Positions 45,504 through 59,861 are shown, counted from the stretch's first letter. The stretch is DNA of 64,000 bases from Anisodus tanguticus (GCA_034509755.1 CM067556.1:39416045-39480044); one strand, 5' to 3'. Notes: generated by a model from the letters alone, not told the origin. Program-made: numbers and translations.

Positions 45504-48050
45504 TGTCACACCCCAACCTAGGTGAGTTAGACAGGAACCTAGTGCCTTACGTAGGTGAGTAACCCATCTTATAAAACTATTACACTTACTGCATTTACAC
45601 ACCTGCAAGTAGAATATTCCAACACGACATATTTATATATATATATATCATACGTATGGGCCTATGAGGCCTCGACATGTATATACACTATCTAACATAC
45701 TAAACATGACCACAAGAATACATGTGTCTAGTAAAGCATCTAAGAATATCTGACTGACATAACATAGATAGGATAGGTTCCCGGCCTACCCGTAACATGT
45801 ACATATCATCATACTGACTCAAAATCAGCAACTCCGGAACACAAGGAGTGCACCACCCATAGTTGAGTTGAGAACCTACTAGTAAGGTTGTCAATCTGTC
45901 TATCTAAACCTGCGGGATAAAACGCAGCGTCCCCCAATAAAAGGGATGTCAATACGAAAGATGTACTGAATATGTAAGGCAGTAAAAACATAAGTAAGAC
46001 ATTAATATAAAAGGGTAAAGAAAGATCAACATGTAACTTGTACTTCCCATTGATGGCCATTATATGCATAATGACTATACTTATATGTAATGCCACTTTA
46101 CGAAGTTATATCATTTTATATCGAGCCACTCTTTAGGGCAAAATATCAATATCGTAAACATTAACTGCCAAATTGATCAATAGTAACTGCCCAACCAATG
46201 ATAAATAACAATAGATAACTGCCCAACCGATGGTAACTGCCCGACTAATCATAGCCCGATGGTGAATATGTGTCTGCCAAACCAAAGGTAAATAACGATA
46301 CATAACTGCCCAATCGGTGGTAATTGATGGACTGGTCGTAGCCTAGTGGTGAATACGTATCTTCCCAACTGGTGATAAATAACGACACATAACTGCTCAA
46401 TCGGTGGTACCTTCTTAACCGGTCATAACTCGGTGGTGAATAGGTGTCTGCACAACTAGTGATAAACAACGATACATAACTACCCAATCGGTGGTAACTG
46501 TTCGATCGGTCGTAGATCGGTGGTGAATGGAAATACCATATTCATGCTCTTATACGTATTGTATATACATATATAACATTATTACTTTACTTATATGTCA
46601 CCATTATATCTACACAACGACTCATACTATCAACGGAGTCATAAATAGACGTCGTGAACTCATCTGAGTGATGTAAGGTCGTTAAACTCCCGAGTAGCAA
46701 TTTGGAACTATCATCAATAAACACTCACCACATCTAGAAGCCAAAGGAACCTTTTAGCACGGATGCATACAATATAGGAAAACATAAACAAGAGCTCCTA
46801 ATCCATTAAGAGTAGAGTCATTACACTTATGATTGACATTATGGAGATAACATACCATTTTACTCTTTGATACGAATCAATAAAATAGTATACATCATTT
46901 CTAGCTTTCATGAAACCGGTAACGACCTAAAAGATGTCAATATAGATGAGATTTCATAAAGTGCGGAAGGTTCTCCCCCAAGGACAAACAAGAATCATAG
47001 AATCCTTTCAAGAGTGAAGAAATAAATATAACTTCTATTGACAAGAATAGAATTCTCTTTAGCAGGTGTTTCGTTGTACGTCATCACTTCAACAATCTTG
47101 CCAAGAGAAGAAAGAGTTTACCTTAACATACATGTACCGTTTGGCTGGACAATCCATCCCACACAACCCATATAATACTTCAATCTATAGTAATGATAAT
47201 CACACTTTCGTTACGCTAAGAAAACACTATTATATCACGTAAATTAAACGACAAGCTCATTCTATAATGAATCAGACAGCATCTCCCCTATTCCTTTAAC
47301 ATCCCTCAAGTTTAAAATAACCATAACAACAACAACCACATAAAATCAAGCCACACAACTGCTTAGGACAATCACCAAATATCCCATATGACAATAACAA
47401 CTCCTTATACGATTTCCAGCTAGTAATTCCGTATTTCTCATCCCACAAGTTAGCTATGATCTAGACGAACTTAAATATTTCTAGGAGAGGAGAATTCTTA
47501 CCTAATATGGCAAGAACTACTCTTCTTCCACCTTACTTCACTTTAAAGAAATCTCTTATTTGCTATTATCCGGAGGAATCCAACGGTATAATTATGAATC
47601 GCCGAAGGAAGATAGCTACACACATGATGTAAAAAAGAGGAAGAGAACATTGTTGCACATCCTTGATCTTGAAAAAAATAAAGGGAATGTAAACTAGTTG
47701 GTGCACTTCGTTATTTACTTGGAGAGAAAGAGAGAAAGTTGTTATGGATGAACAATTCATTCTTTACTCATATAGATAGGAAGATGTATATATATATATA
47801 TATGATGTAAAGTAGTAATAATAAGAATTAGCTAAAAGCATATTTATCAAATTCTCATAAAATCTAACTTGAAAGAGTATATATATATCAATATCAAAAT
47901 AACATCTAACGGTATCAAGGTTGTCAAACTTACAGGGTCTTAGAACAACATTGTCATAAACACTTTATAAACTCATGAATGACCTTAATCTCTTCATGCT
48001 CATATGGATTTACTAATACGCATCCTAACCCAAAGGTACGGGGTGTTACA
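45504..48050 (-). repeat. 5' LTR (2,547 bp) of the short-interior element
   Basis: It starts TGTAACACCCCGTACC on the minus strand at 48050 and ends GGGTGTGACA at 45504. It contains an 87-bp tandem array (46175-46530). It resembles in layout the LTRs of the 11.2-kb element. Confidence 0.78.
46175..46530. repeat. 87-bp tandem repeat, about four units
   Basis: The phrase ggtgaat starts at 46261, 46348, 46435 and 46522, exactly 87 bases apart. Each unit carries 'aactgccca.tcggtgg', 'ggtcgtag' and 'gataaataacgata' words. Because 87 is a multiple of three, the minus strand reads an apparent 80-residue repeat peptide, which is not a gene. Confidence 0.88.
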
Positions 48051-49052
48051 CAAAGGTAGAAAAAAACTTTAAATAACTTAAACTATTTCCGGATTAACGA
48101 TAGTACCGCTAGTTTCCAAATAAATATTAATTTTACCGTGACAAATAAAGAAACAACGAGGTTGAAATAGTGAGTAAACCCCGTATATATTCCTTAAGAA
48201 TAAAACACCTAGCTTCCTTAAAAGCAATGTCCCGTTGAAGCCCGAAAGCCATGTAAATTTTCTTCAAGAGGAAAATACAAGATTTTGATTCTCCATAATT
48301 TTGTTGATGCCCGTGATTATCTTACAAGATATATATATATCTACAATTACATATATAGATTTCATATTCTCTAAGTGGACCATGGGTCCTACAATAAAAC
48401 ATTACCTTGCCAAATGACCCCTCCTAACAATGCCACCTAACCACCTAAAAAATTCTTAGTCACTAACTACTTATTCCCCGTGATCCCATGTGACACCCAC
48501 CAAGTTAACAATTATCCACATGATTCTAATTGATACCAAAATTAATATCTTATTCTCCCACTTTATCTCAACATTTAACCAATCACCCACATAATTAATT
48601 TCTTACTCTAAATTCACTTAAATAACAATTATTCTTAACATACTTCATAAACTCATTACCATGATCATGTGATATAACACTAGTACATGTCCTCTTCTTT
48701 CACATATGAAAAATTATTTCCAATCATCGTCATCACATTTTTAAGTCTTAAAATCATTTTGGGACCTCAATCTTTTATACACCCAACTCTTGATATGCAT
48801 ACTTTAATATGACCAAAAGTTTTTGGGACTCAGGTCTACTTATATACTTCTAGTGGTTCAAACCATAGCCCAAAAGCATGAGGTATTATATTAATGAAAC
48901 TTATTCTCTTCAAATTGTTTGACCTCTAATCCTTACAACACTTTCTTAACAATTGATTTGACCCATCACTATCCTTATAAAGGACCGTAGTCCCCTCAGC
49001 TTCTATTGGTTTACCTATGATGCATCCTAACGCAAAAGTATGGGTTGTTACA
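48051..49052 (-). repeat. LTR fragment ending TGTAACAACCC
   Basis: The minus strand begins TGTAACAACCCATAC at 49052, an LTR-like start. The other end is lost at 48050, where the short-interior element begins. No genes. Confidence 0.45.
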
Positions 49053-52000
49053 CCATGTATAGGTAGTACATCAAGGAGACTAATTGTTAGGAAGTTCTAT
49101 AAATATCGATGCAGTTTCTTCTGTAAAAAGGACTCTCAAAGATCTTATATACCTGTAGCTTTGGCTCCGGTGGTGTTATGATACCTCGACTCTGGTTGTC
49201 ACCTAATCGTAGAATGAATGATGAATTTACTTCACACATAACATAGCTAAGTAATATATAATTGAATAATAGTCGTCAAAAACCTTCGGCTTGAAACAAG
49301 TTGGGATACTTGGATCTCATTTCTTCCTAAACTTCCTATGTCATATATTCGATGTTCTGATTCCTCCATTATTTTTATATAGGCGACTTCTTTGGTCCTC
49401 AACTTTGGACCTGACGGTCAAAGATGTCAATTGAGATATCTAGTAAAATAAGCCCCTTATAGTTTGAACATTCAACATATCCACAACATAGATACTAGAA
49501 AAAAAGATGGACAGATTCTAATTTTTAAGGAATTCTAACTCTTAAGCAATTTGGCTCTTATGCCATATGTTCTTGTGCGGTCCGATGTATTTTAAATATG
49601 CTTTCCCTTCTTGTACTACATTTTATGGGTGATCTTTGAGAAGACCCAATTATTAAAATCTACTCTAAGACTCAGCGTTAAATATAACATTCCTTCTGAT
49701 TCTAAACTGTCAATAGTTTGTCTTGTATCAACTTCACCTTCTCTAAATCTTGATTGGTCAAATCAGCTTCAAATAATTCTATCTCCCCAAACTTGAACCG
49801 TTCCATCGGAGATCTACACTTTCATCTAGATGCTTCCTATGGAATCATTTCAGTATGAGACAATTACTTTTGTTTAGGCCCAACTTGATGAGAGTAAATA
49901 ATCATCCCATCAACAACTCATTCAAAGTTGTGATACCTCTGTATTGAGCCATGGAGAACTGTATATCATGAACAGTGGATTTCTGCTTTTATTTTTCCCC
50001 AAATCTTCCTCACACTCAAAATAGCCCAATGGTAATGATATATGAGGACTCTATCTTCCTTAAGTTCAATTATTGTCCTCTTGAGTCACCGATTACCTTT
50101 TCTAAGTCATAGTACAGTAATCATTCCAAGTTAAGGCTCCTGTTACAATGTTAGCCCCTGCCTTAGTAGTACATAGGCCACCTTTCATCATCTTCCAACC
50201 TCATAAGTCATCTTTTTTTACTCAGATTAAGCTTTCTATGTACAGGGTGTATTAGAGACCTATATCTTAGTAAGCATGTATATATATCCACTTGGGTTCT
50301 GTATTATATATAATGATATTTCCATATCTTGTAGTGTAGTATTAAAAAAGTCTATCTCATTATCCGGGGTGTCATAAGAAAATGGGACATTCCCCTACAC
50401 CTTCTGGAAACATCTACAAAGAGGTCGAGATCGTACTTCACTTTAAAGCTTCAATTGATCATCCATATTACAAGCTTGACAGCTTTCCTCTAACCTCCCC
50501 TTGCTTACACAAATAATCTCGACCCTCAATGAGACCAAAACATCTATACAAAATGCTTCGTTGCGTATCTTACTGGCTAACTCTTGCCATTGAAGGTTTA
50601 GAAATCATGCATGGAAGAGACATATAATATCATCTTTGAAACTAGTAAAGACTTAGTGTGAAAGGCGGCTATTTTAAATTATAAATGTATTAAGTAATAA
50701 GAAAAGATCCTAACGTGATGTATAATACTCGGGTATAGGTTTTTAGCACGAATGCATCAAAACAGAAATGAACCTTCTAGACACATATACCGTAGAATAT
50801 TCGAAATGGAATTCCTGGGATGTTACGTTATTTTGAGCCTTGTGTTATCTCTTCTAACCTTTACAACATCACTATTTCCATCCACTCTAGTTCTACAACA
50901 ACTAGAAGCTTCATGCCCACATGACCTTGAAGTCCGTTTATTAACTTGATGCTTTTCCTACCCGATGAACATCTTGCCTTGCCCCGTACATACGAAATCC
51001 TAGAGATACAAACTTATTGTCGTCTTCAAGCAAATTACTCTTGTTCCTTCATCACATAATATCTCTCATCCAATTCTCCCTAAAAGGATAGATCACACTA
51101 ACAATCTCTCTTAGTTACCTGTATTACCGGTTCTATTTGCACCCACTTCTAATAATGTCAACTCTAAATATGTCCTTGAATTCATGGTCTGATAGACTCG
51201 GTTTGAAGATTTCCTCGAAGACAAATATATATATTGAACATCATCTACCATTTGCTCCTCTCTAAAATACCTTTTGAGAGTTACGACCACTTGCCTATAA
51301 AACTGAAATTCAACACACTTAGGCCATTCTATGATAGGTGACTCTGTTAAGCACAATGATTTCCCTGTGATCCCCTGATTGTTCAAACCACTTCACCATC
51401 CTTATATATATTCAGAATATCTCCACATATGGACTATACTTTTGTGTTGATCTGCTCTTCACACCCATCATCTGAATCTCAAGTACTCATTTGAATGTAC
51501 AATCAATGGGCACCTTTAGCTGGAAGTTTGTTAGTATCTCCTTTCGATAATTGCATTTACATATTCCACTAGAGTCGTAACACATCCACAGGGTTTGAAT
51601 TGATACAATCCCACCTGCCTTAAGATATATTTCTTGTTTTTGTCAATACCCTCTTTGTTACTCCATTACTAAATGAGACGCATAATTCTCTTTAGTACTT
51701 TACCATACCATCTTCCCACCTAAAGTAGGTTACTAACATCTAACGCTCGAGGAATTTATTCCTTTACCTCTCGTAATGCACCATAACAACCTAAATTTCC
51801 CTTAAGCTCATACTATCTTACCATAGATAACCAAGTCATTTACGTAAATGGAGTGCTAGACACGCCCCCATATTGATAACATGAGCTTGCTCCTATAACT
51901 CGTCCCAGGGGAACTTGTTCTTAGTGTCCCTCAATGATTGAACTCAGGTCGCTTACTCTGTTACTGCCAAATCATTCACTTTTTTTTTCTACAGTATAAA

Positions 52001-53171
52001 ATTATTACACAATCCTTCGAGAATCTAACTCGTTTCAATTTACCTCACGTTGTAACCAAGTACAGGTATCTCCTATCTTGGGAAGTTATATCGGTCTTCT
52101 AATGACTTTTAATGAAGTCGTTCAATTTACTTCTCAAAATGAAGTCATAGTATTATGACTTATACCAGCTTACAACTTCAATGCTTGACGTGCTCTTACT
52201 TTTTCTTTTACTTGACAATGAGCCTTGTCGCATGACCATACATCGACTTATGACTGCTTAATCATTATTCATATACACTCATTGCGCTTCACTCAGCCCC
52301 AACTAATCTCTTGTTTACATCATATTCCTTATTCTATTCTGAAGAATATTAGCGAAACGTTCCTTGCTTCTAACTTCCCCTCTTCGTCCAACAATACTCT
52401 ATGGTTCTTCACTACCCCCTCCTCACTTAAGGCATGGTTACTAAGGTGAACAATTATCTTATCTAAAAAGATTCAAATTCCTAACCTGAATCTTCTAGAC
52501 GCTCGAGAAGTCATATCATACTATGAAACTCCAAGGTTCATCATATATACATTATATAACGAAGAATTATCAACATGCTCATAATGATATTCAGTAATGC
52601 CATCGACTTCTAACAATCTATTCGTTTCTGATCACAAGCTTGACCCTTGCTAGGTCATGGGTTTTCACCCTTTCCCATAACTATACCTGCTGATGCCTAG
52701 GAGTCATAGGTTAAAAAAGATGCTACTAGAAATTCTACCGTCGCTTCTAAAAGTAAGATCATAATGCCTTCGTCTTGATTCCGAGCTACTTTTAATCTCT
52801 TCTTTTCTAAGTGCCTCACACCCCTTCACTTTTACCCTTTCGCATTTAAATCTCGTATTTTACCATCTGAACTTTCACAACCTCTTTCCCATCTGGTAAG
52901 ATTGACATTCACACCTTAGTGGTATAACACATTTCCTACATAGCTAATACCCTCATGATTTTATAAAGATGGGTATTTACTGTAACACGAAATAGGACAT
53001 GGGTTAGAAATGAAATTCATATGACTCAGCTCTATCGCACAATCTAGAACATGAAAGAAGAGTAATAATCTTTAAATGCCCAACAACCTCATTATTATAA
53101 GTGTGATGCAAGACACACCACTAATCAAGACTCTACTAGACACCACTTGTAGACATCTCTAGGACAGACTT
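49053..53171 (-). other. Decayed retroelement interior, 4.1 kb
   Basis: It lies between an LTR-like start (49052) and a primer site with 5' LTR (53172/53188), so it should be the interior of a minus-strand element. No gag, protease, RT or integrase motif could be read in any frame; the longest frames (for example 51386-51111 minus, 91 residues) show no domain. Its right 0.7 kb resembles the leader region 12250-12982. Confidence 0.45.
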
Positions 53172-53183
53172 GCTCTAATACCA
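53172..53183 (-). promoter_or_regulatory. tRNA-Met primer site, one mismatch
   Basis: The minus strand reads TGGTATTAGAGC, four bases from the LTR at 53188. Confidence 0.7.
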
Positions 53184-53187
53184 AGAT

Positions 53188-54118
53188 TGTCACACCCAAC
53201 CTAGGGGGGTGTGGTCAGCACGTAGAGCTTTATTGGTCTAAGCATACCACATTTAGAATCATAATCTAAACATACAGAATGTCTGGGCCAATGAGGCCGC
53301 CATGAGATAATCTGACAAAAATCAAGGAGCTATATACAACTGACAATCCCAAAAAGACATGCATATATATATATAATTGTTGACAAGGCCACCATGGAAG
53401 ACCATACAACAAAACATAGGCTGACAAGGCCATCCAAACTATCTATACACATGAAATATGTATACAACCCTCTAAGAGAGCGATAGACGTCATAAGGTCA
53501 GAAAAGGGCCTAGCCATACCCATAACATATATATACACAATCATACATACTCAAAATAGCAACTCCGGAATAATGGAGTGCACCAACACCACCACTGAGC
53601 TGAGTAGCCTACTGAGAAGGGTCGTCAATATGAGTATTTAGACTTGCGGGCATGAGTCAAAGCACCATCGGCAAAGGGACGTTAGTATAAAAGAATGTAC
53701 TAGTATGTAAGGCAGATAAAGCATAAGTAAGGGCATCAACGTAAAAGAGAGACCAAAGGGATTAACCTGTCACTCGAATGTGCCACTGTGGTCCTTGATA
53801 TGCATAAATTTAATATATATGTGTATATAACGCCATAGATATAAATAATGTGTATATAACATCATAGGCCTCTGTGTGCAACATCATCATCATAACAAAC
53901 TGATTATTGGTACTATACATATACATCTCGCACACTAGGTGTCGTACCCGCCGATTATAGCTCGAGACGTGATAGAACTGAACATTATGAACTTTATCAA
54001 AGTGACATAAGGTCGTTACATCTCCGGCTATCCTAATAAAGCTAACATGCCATCGTACGTTTCATCAAAACAAATACGAATACAATACAATGAAGAATAA
54101 CTCTTATGACATGAAAAT
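53188..54118 (-). repeat. 5' LTR, truncated
   Basis: It ends GGGTGTGACA on the minus strand at 53188 and is cut at 54118 by a second LTR with the same end sequence. No coding content. Confidence 0.6.
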
Positions 54119-55815
54119 TGTCACACCCCAAACTAGGGGGTGTGGCCGGCACCCGGTGCCGTACTACCCCGAGCGTACCACTTTGATAATCATGCCCTTA
54201 CACGAGTAGAACTTCTGGCTGACAAGGCTATACTAGGACATAATTTGAATAACTATACCATATAAGGGTCGATAAGGCCACAATATGTAAAGCAAAGATA
54301 CAACCTAACCTCTGAAGATGAACAAGAGGGGTCAACCCGACATATATGTATAAACAAGGTCGACAAGGACGCAACACAAGTCAACAAAAGACAATCAGGC
54401 CGACAAGGCCATACATCACAGTTATACACACTACACAAGTCTATAAGCCTCTACAAGCGACTGAACTGTGATATGGTCGGTACAGGACCCCGACCTACCC
54501 ATTATATATATATCTAAATATGATATACTCAATACCTAACTAAGAAGTGCCGGAAGAGACGAAGCTTATTGACTGATGGCTGAGACTCAACAACACTCCT
54601 ACTGAGGTGGTCTATCATGGCCCATATCAAAACCTGCAACATGAAATACAGTTCCCCAGGCAAAAAGGATGTCAGTGCAAAAGAATTTTACTGGTATATA
54701 TAGCATGATTATCAATATGAAAGCATATGTTATAAAGTTGGACATAAAAAAGCAACATAATACTCTAATAACTGTGTTCCACTTAGGGCGAATAATGAAT
54801 CTCAAAACTATACTGAAACCTCTATATATATATATGATATATTATATAATTTTCCCTCGACTTATATCCCGAAGTGTGTAATATGGTATTTCCCTCAGGT
54901 AATGGTCTGAGGTATATATATGGATGCATATATATATATACCTTCCCTCCGGTTATAACCCGGGGTGTATATAATGTGTATGTACATCTGCCTACCAACT
55001 ATTTTCTCGGTGGTGTGAATAGTAATATTGTCACAATGGCCTCTTTTATAACTTAGGACTTCCTGACTTTACTTTGGAATGACTCTTGGTCGACTTGATG
55101 ATTAACTCTTTGGAATACTCATTCCTAGAGGGTTATGATACTCAAATGAACAACCAACAAACAAGTGGTACAAAACATAATAATGATAAGAGAAACTACT
55201 CCCGATAAGGGATAAATGACGTGTGAAAAGAATAGTCCCTTTGATGTGTCTTTTTTTTAAAATGATAAACACTTGGAATTCATGCTTTCAAAAGAAGAAA
55301 ATAACCTTACATACCTATGTCTCTTAGATAATATGCCTCAAAATCTCCAAATACTTTATGAGTGATTATATACACAATATGGATCGTTGGGTCAAGATAA
55401 GATCAATAAACTAGGAATCGATTTACTAGGACGATTCAACAAACACCTAGAAGGTGTGCTTCTCAAAATATGGTGTACAAGGCTATCAATATGCTATCAC
55501 TCCCCTTTCAACAAAAATAACACAACAACAAGATTTGATTTTGGTATTTCTCCGATATTATTTCAGTTATTTAGTGCCTTTATCCAAAAAATTGTTGGAG
55601 AAATTGAGATCTTAGCCCTAGAGTATAAGAGAGAGAAAATTGATGATTTGCATTTTGATTCATGGATAAATTTGAAAAAAATGATGTTCAAGACCTTTAA
55701 GTTATGGTTAACCCAATTTTGATAAATTTCACTATTTGACCCAAGGGCCTCAAGGTTAACTTTTTAATCCAATTCTTTTGTAGAGCAATATCTATATCAA
55801 TAGATTCGTATACTC
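54119..55815 (-). repeat. Second minus-strand LTR fragment
   Basis: It begins on the plus strand TGTCACACCCCAAAC at 54119, like 53188 and 12999. It contains 'ccgacaaggcc' words and the 'cggtggtgtga' word of this LTR group. Near 55720 it matches the 'acctcaagg.ttaact' region of the other LTRs. The 5' end is missing at about 55815. The 111-residue frame 55387-55722 has no recognisable domain and lies inside the LTR. Confidence 0.5.
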
Positions 55816-55820
55816 ATATA

Positions 55821-58161
55821 TGTAACACCTCATACTTTCGAAAGATGTTTTGATTTTTTTATGTGGTTAATTTTACCTGAACCTAGGGAATATGATTTTC
55901 ATCAAATGATAAGGTCAAGGATTAGTGTACAATGGTTTTGCCCAAGGTTAAAGTGGACAGAGATTGGAAGAACCAAGTATTGGAAAATTGAGTAGAGGCA
56001 CGGGTTGGAATGCAACCGCATAAGTGGAATGCGAGTTGCATGTTGAAACATAGGTGGAGTGTAAAAATCACTTAAGGTAGGATACAAAATCAAGTGACTG
56101 GTGTGGCTTACAAGATTAACATATATGCCAGATATATGACTTACGGTCCAGATATCGTACTGCTTTTTGAGGTTTGGAAATAGGGAAAATGTCAAATCTC
56201 TGAAGTTGAGATACGAAATCCTGATGTGGGTTGTATCTGGAATATACGACTTGCATAACACGTCGCATATGGAAGGTTCAAAAAGATTAAATTTTTGGGA
56301 AGTTCCTAGGTTTCCAGATGCGAGTTAACGTACGGACCACATGATGGGTTAGTCAATTGTATTTCAAAAATACATAGGAGTATAATTTATTAGGAAGTTG
56401 ACATGCGGCTGATATGAAAACCAAATGTAGGACATGGGGGTCACATGTTGCCACTTCAAGTCGCCTGTCGTTTGGGACAATAAATATGTATATTCCAAAA
56501 TCTTATTTTATTTCCACTCTTGCACTCAATTTCAGTTGGTCGTTTCTCATGTCCCACTCATCCTTATTTAATGTAACTGTTCCTAAACATGTCCAATGAT
56601 AATTCATTAAACTATTACGTGATTCTAACAGTTCTCTTTGAACTTCTAGAGATTCAAGGGCTTCATCCAAAAAAGAAGTTGGGGTTTTCTTCAATTGAGG
56701 TATGGACTCTCTCCTATATTCATGTGTCGATATATATTAATAGTTTAAGCATATTTGGAGTCAGGACTTATGGGACTGTGATCAGAAGCCATAAGTATAA
56801 TTTTTTATCGTTGAATAAGATTGAAAAGGAGGGTGTGGGGCCTGTCCTTGGTTTAATGGTGTTTGGGAATATTTGGGTAACTCGTAGAAGTTCGTGGTGG
56901 TTGTTTTTGAAATGGATAAGGGTGTTGGGTAAGTGAGCACAATTGTTACAAGGTTTAGAGGTTCATGGTCACCCCATGATTTATAAAGGTAGCGTTATCC
57001 GCATACTATTGATAATGTTAACTCATTCTACCTCTTATTATTGCAGTTGGAGTTTTAAGGGAGAATCAATCGATGGTAGAACATTTGAGGATTGGTATTG
57101 AGGTATGTAAGGCTAAACCTCCTTATTTCCCCATGGCAGGTCCTCCTACCTGAAGTTCCCTTTCACGAGTCTATGAAATGTCTTTAAGTTGTGAATCATT
57201 AGAAAAGTATATGTTTTGTATTCTCTCTTGGTTGTTTCCATTTCTATGTGTTCATTATACCTCCACAATGTGTTCATTATATCTCTTATGGAAATGTGTA
57301 TTGTTCATGAACGTTAGAATGGAACACATCCCAAAGTGCTATTATCTTGAAATAAACAATGCTTTAATGTATCCCAAAAAGGTTAATGTGATCCACAAGA
57401 ATGTAAGTTCTTGGCTTTGTCTTATTATATTATGATTGTGCTAAGGCAAGAATGACCGGATACGACATATAGTATCCACTGTTATATAATGACCATGCTA
57501 AGGCACGAAAGCCTTGATATGACAGATAGTATCAACCATAATATTATGATCATACAAAGGCACACAGGATTGGATACGACATATAGTATCCAAAAGACTA
57601 AAAGATATAATTATGCTTAATAACTCATAAAGATGTTTCTTAGCCCCTGTTTGCTACCATGATGCTATGTTACATTCTTTCTTTTCATGAGCTTGTTCCT
57701 ATCTATTATTATTTTGTCTTACTTATCATACAAGTGCTTTCCATAGTACTCACAACCCTTTTCCCAGGGTGCTACATTTCATGATGTAGGTATAGATGTT
57801 CAGGGTGATAGTTTTCCTTGCAAGGCTATATCTCACATATCCAGCTACTATTGGTGAGCCCCACTTACTACCTGGGAAGTGTCTAGTCATTGCGTATTGT
57901 ATATAGATGTTTTGGGTATGTCGAGGTGTTGTCTCGACACTTTTATTATTATACCTGTGTTGCTCACTCCACGTATAATTATATGGTTTGGCTCACTTTC
58001 CTTTTGGAATTATGCTAACACTCATGTTTGAAATTACAGGATTTCCTTTATATATGAAAGGTAGATTTCTCTCATTGTCTCATTGTCCTTCATGTTTCCT
58101 ATTTATTTCATATTCCATGATCATGTACAGTTGGTATGCTTGGTAACAAAAATATTCCACT
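55821..58161 (+). repeat. Plus-strand LTR fragment
   Basis: It starts TGTAACACCTCATAC at 55821. The last part (57760-58144) has the layout of the plus-strand LTR near 10250-10990, including 'ggta.gcttgg'. It is cut at 58161 by the minus-strand Ty3 element; the rest would lie past the window. No genes. Confidence 0.5.
57424..57597. repeat. 57-bp tandem repeat, three units
   Basis: Three units of 'tatgat..tgctaaggca' followed by 'ggatacgacatatagtatcc', spaced 56-57 bases. Confidence 0.78.
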
Positions 58162-59861
58162 TGTCATGCCCCAAAACCTATCCTAGCACAATAGGCATTC
58201 GATGGTGAAACTGTAACAAAAACTATGGTGTAAACTGTAACTGAATACTATAAATTGTAATATGAAACTGAAACCTAGACATGATCATGATCTGCATGAT
58301 CAAACTGTAACATGAGTACAACATTTTTAAGTGGTAGAGCCATAGTATAACCGACAACATGAAATTATCATATAGTACGTGGTGTGTGGTCCATGTCCCA
58401 ACCAGCAGAGTAATCTCATACATTGCCGGGGTATGAAACATGTAAATGACATGAACGGATCAAATCAATAGTTGAAAGGTGTTGTCCTATCTGGGCGGAG
58501 CGATCCTTACCCTACGCTAGCATACGTAGTTTTAAGTTATCTGAACCTTCTCGATAAAGCTAATCGCAAAAACACGAACATAAATATAAGTGGTATTTGT
58601 GCCCATAGTTTATAAAAGCTCACAAATTTCATAAATATGGTTTGTAAATAGTTTTATATTACAATTTGTATAATTATATGTATTTACTTCCTTAGACATG
58701 AAAATATGTAAAAATTCATGGAGTGGAACAATCTGAGTTCATAACAAATATTCGAGAGCTCATAGAAAAGATAACACGAGCATACATGGATTACAGACAG
58801 GTTAATGACAATCGTAATTATATCCATGAATACATTTATCTAAAATATGATTGATCATTAAAATACATATATATAATTAACTTGTATCTAAGGTATTTCA
58901 TGAACTGAAGCATGATTCTCTAACTCTAAGGACAAATAGGGGTTGTCATGAATTTACATGGTACAGGGAAAGAACAATGATGTTCCCACATTTAGATAGA
59001 AGCCCTACATATATGTAAACGCTCTAATCCAATGAACTAGTTTGTTTCTCCGATGAAGAACACCCATAACCCGAGCTTGAATCACTTGAGAAGATTATCT
59101 TGGAAATCCTAACTCTTTGTTTAAGAATCATGTATTTAATGCTAGCATTAATTAAGAATCATAGAGATGTTCTTACCTTGATGTGGGAGGTTGAGAGGAG
59201 AGAAAAAATGATCCTTCAAAGGTTTTATATGAAGTTGGAATGTCTAATGAATGAAATTTTGAGTTAAGTGTTGAATTTATAGGACAACACTTTTGGACGC
59301 CTTGGCTCGCCGAGCTCAGCCTATGGAATAACTATGTTGTGCTATGAGCTAAGCTCAGCGAGCTCACCTGTCCAAGTAGTACTTAGAAATTAATTTCAGG
59401 AATTCTCTCCTTTTGGTCACCACATCTCGCTAAGCTAAGCCTATGGCCTGACTATGTTGTGCTATGAGTTGAGCTCATCAAGCTCCTACGTCCATTTCAC
59501 ACTTACTTAAAATTTCACATTTTTTACTTTGTTGACAGTATTTTGTAAAAAGGGAATAACTCCTAGCACAGAGCTTTGATTAGCCTCCACCTTATATGGA
59601 TGGAAAGGTATTTCAAAGGGCTACAACTTTTACATTTTATGTTTTCTCATATTCTCAACAAAATTGCACAAAATAGTCTTGAAAGAAGACATATCATAAC
59701 TTAGTCGATTCTATTGAATCTTATAAAGCTCACTATTCGTCTTGATTTCAAACCAACTATTTCCACCCAAACTCATCCTAATGGGACTTCATATAGCTAA
59801 AATATCACACTATTAATTATTTATCACATTCACACCTAACTTAGATTTACGGCGTATTGCA
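58162..59861 (-). repeat. 3' LTR (1,700 bp) of the Ty3 element
   Basis: On the minus strand it starts TGCAATACGCC (a decayed TGTAACACCCC) at 59861, after a purine-rich AAATGGGAGATAA. It ends GGGGCATGACA at 58162. Inside, 59300-59372 and 59424-59495 are a diverged repeat with 'gctatgag.t.agctca.c.agctc'. Confidence 0.7.

Noticed and set aside
46245..46487. 80-residue minus-strand frame with a repeating YVSLF motif
   Set aside because: It is produced by the 87-bp LTR tandem repeat; no start context, no homology.
46140..46530. CRISPR-like spacing of repeats
   Set aside because: The units are contiguous and diverged with no unique spacers; this is a plant LTR tandem repeat.
55387..55722. 111-residue plus-strand frame
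   Set aside because: It lies within an LTR fragment and matches no family; the corresponding region of sister LTRs is not open.
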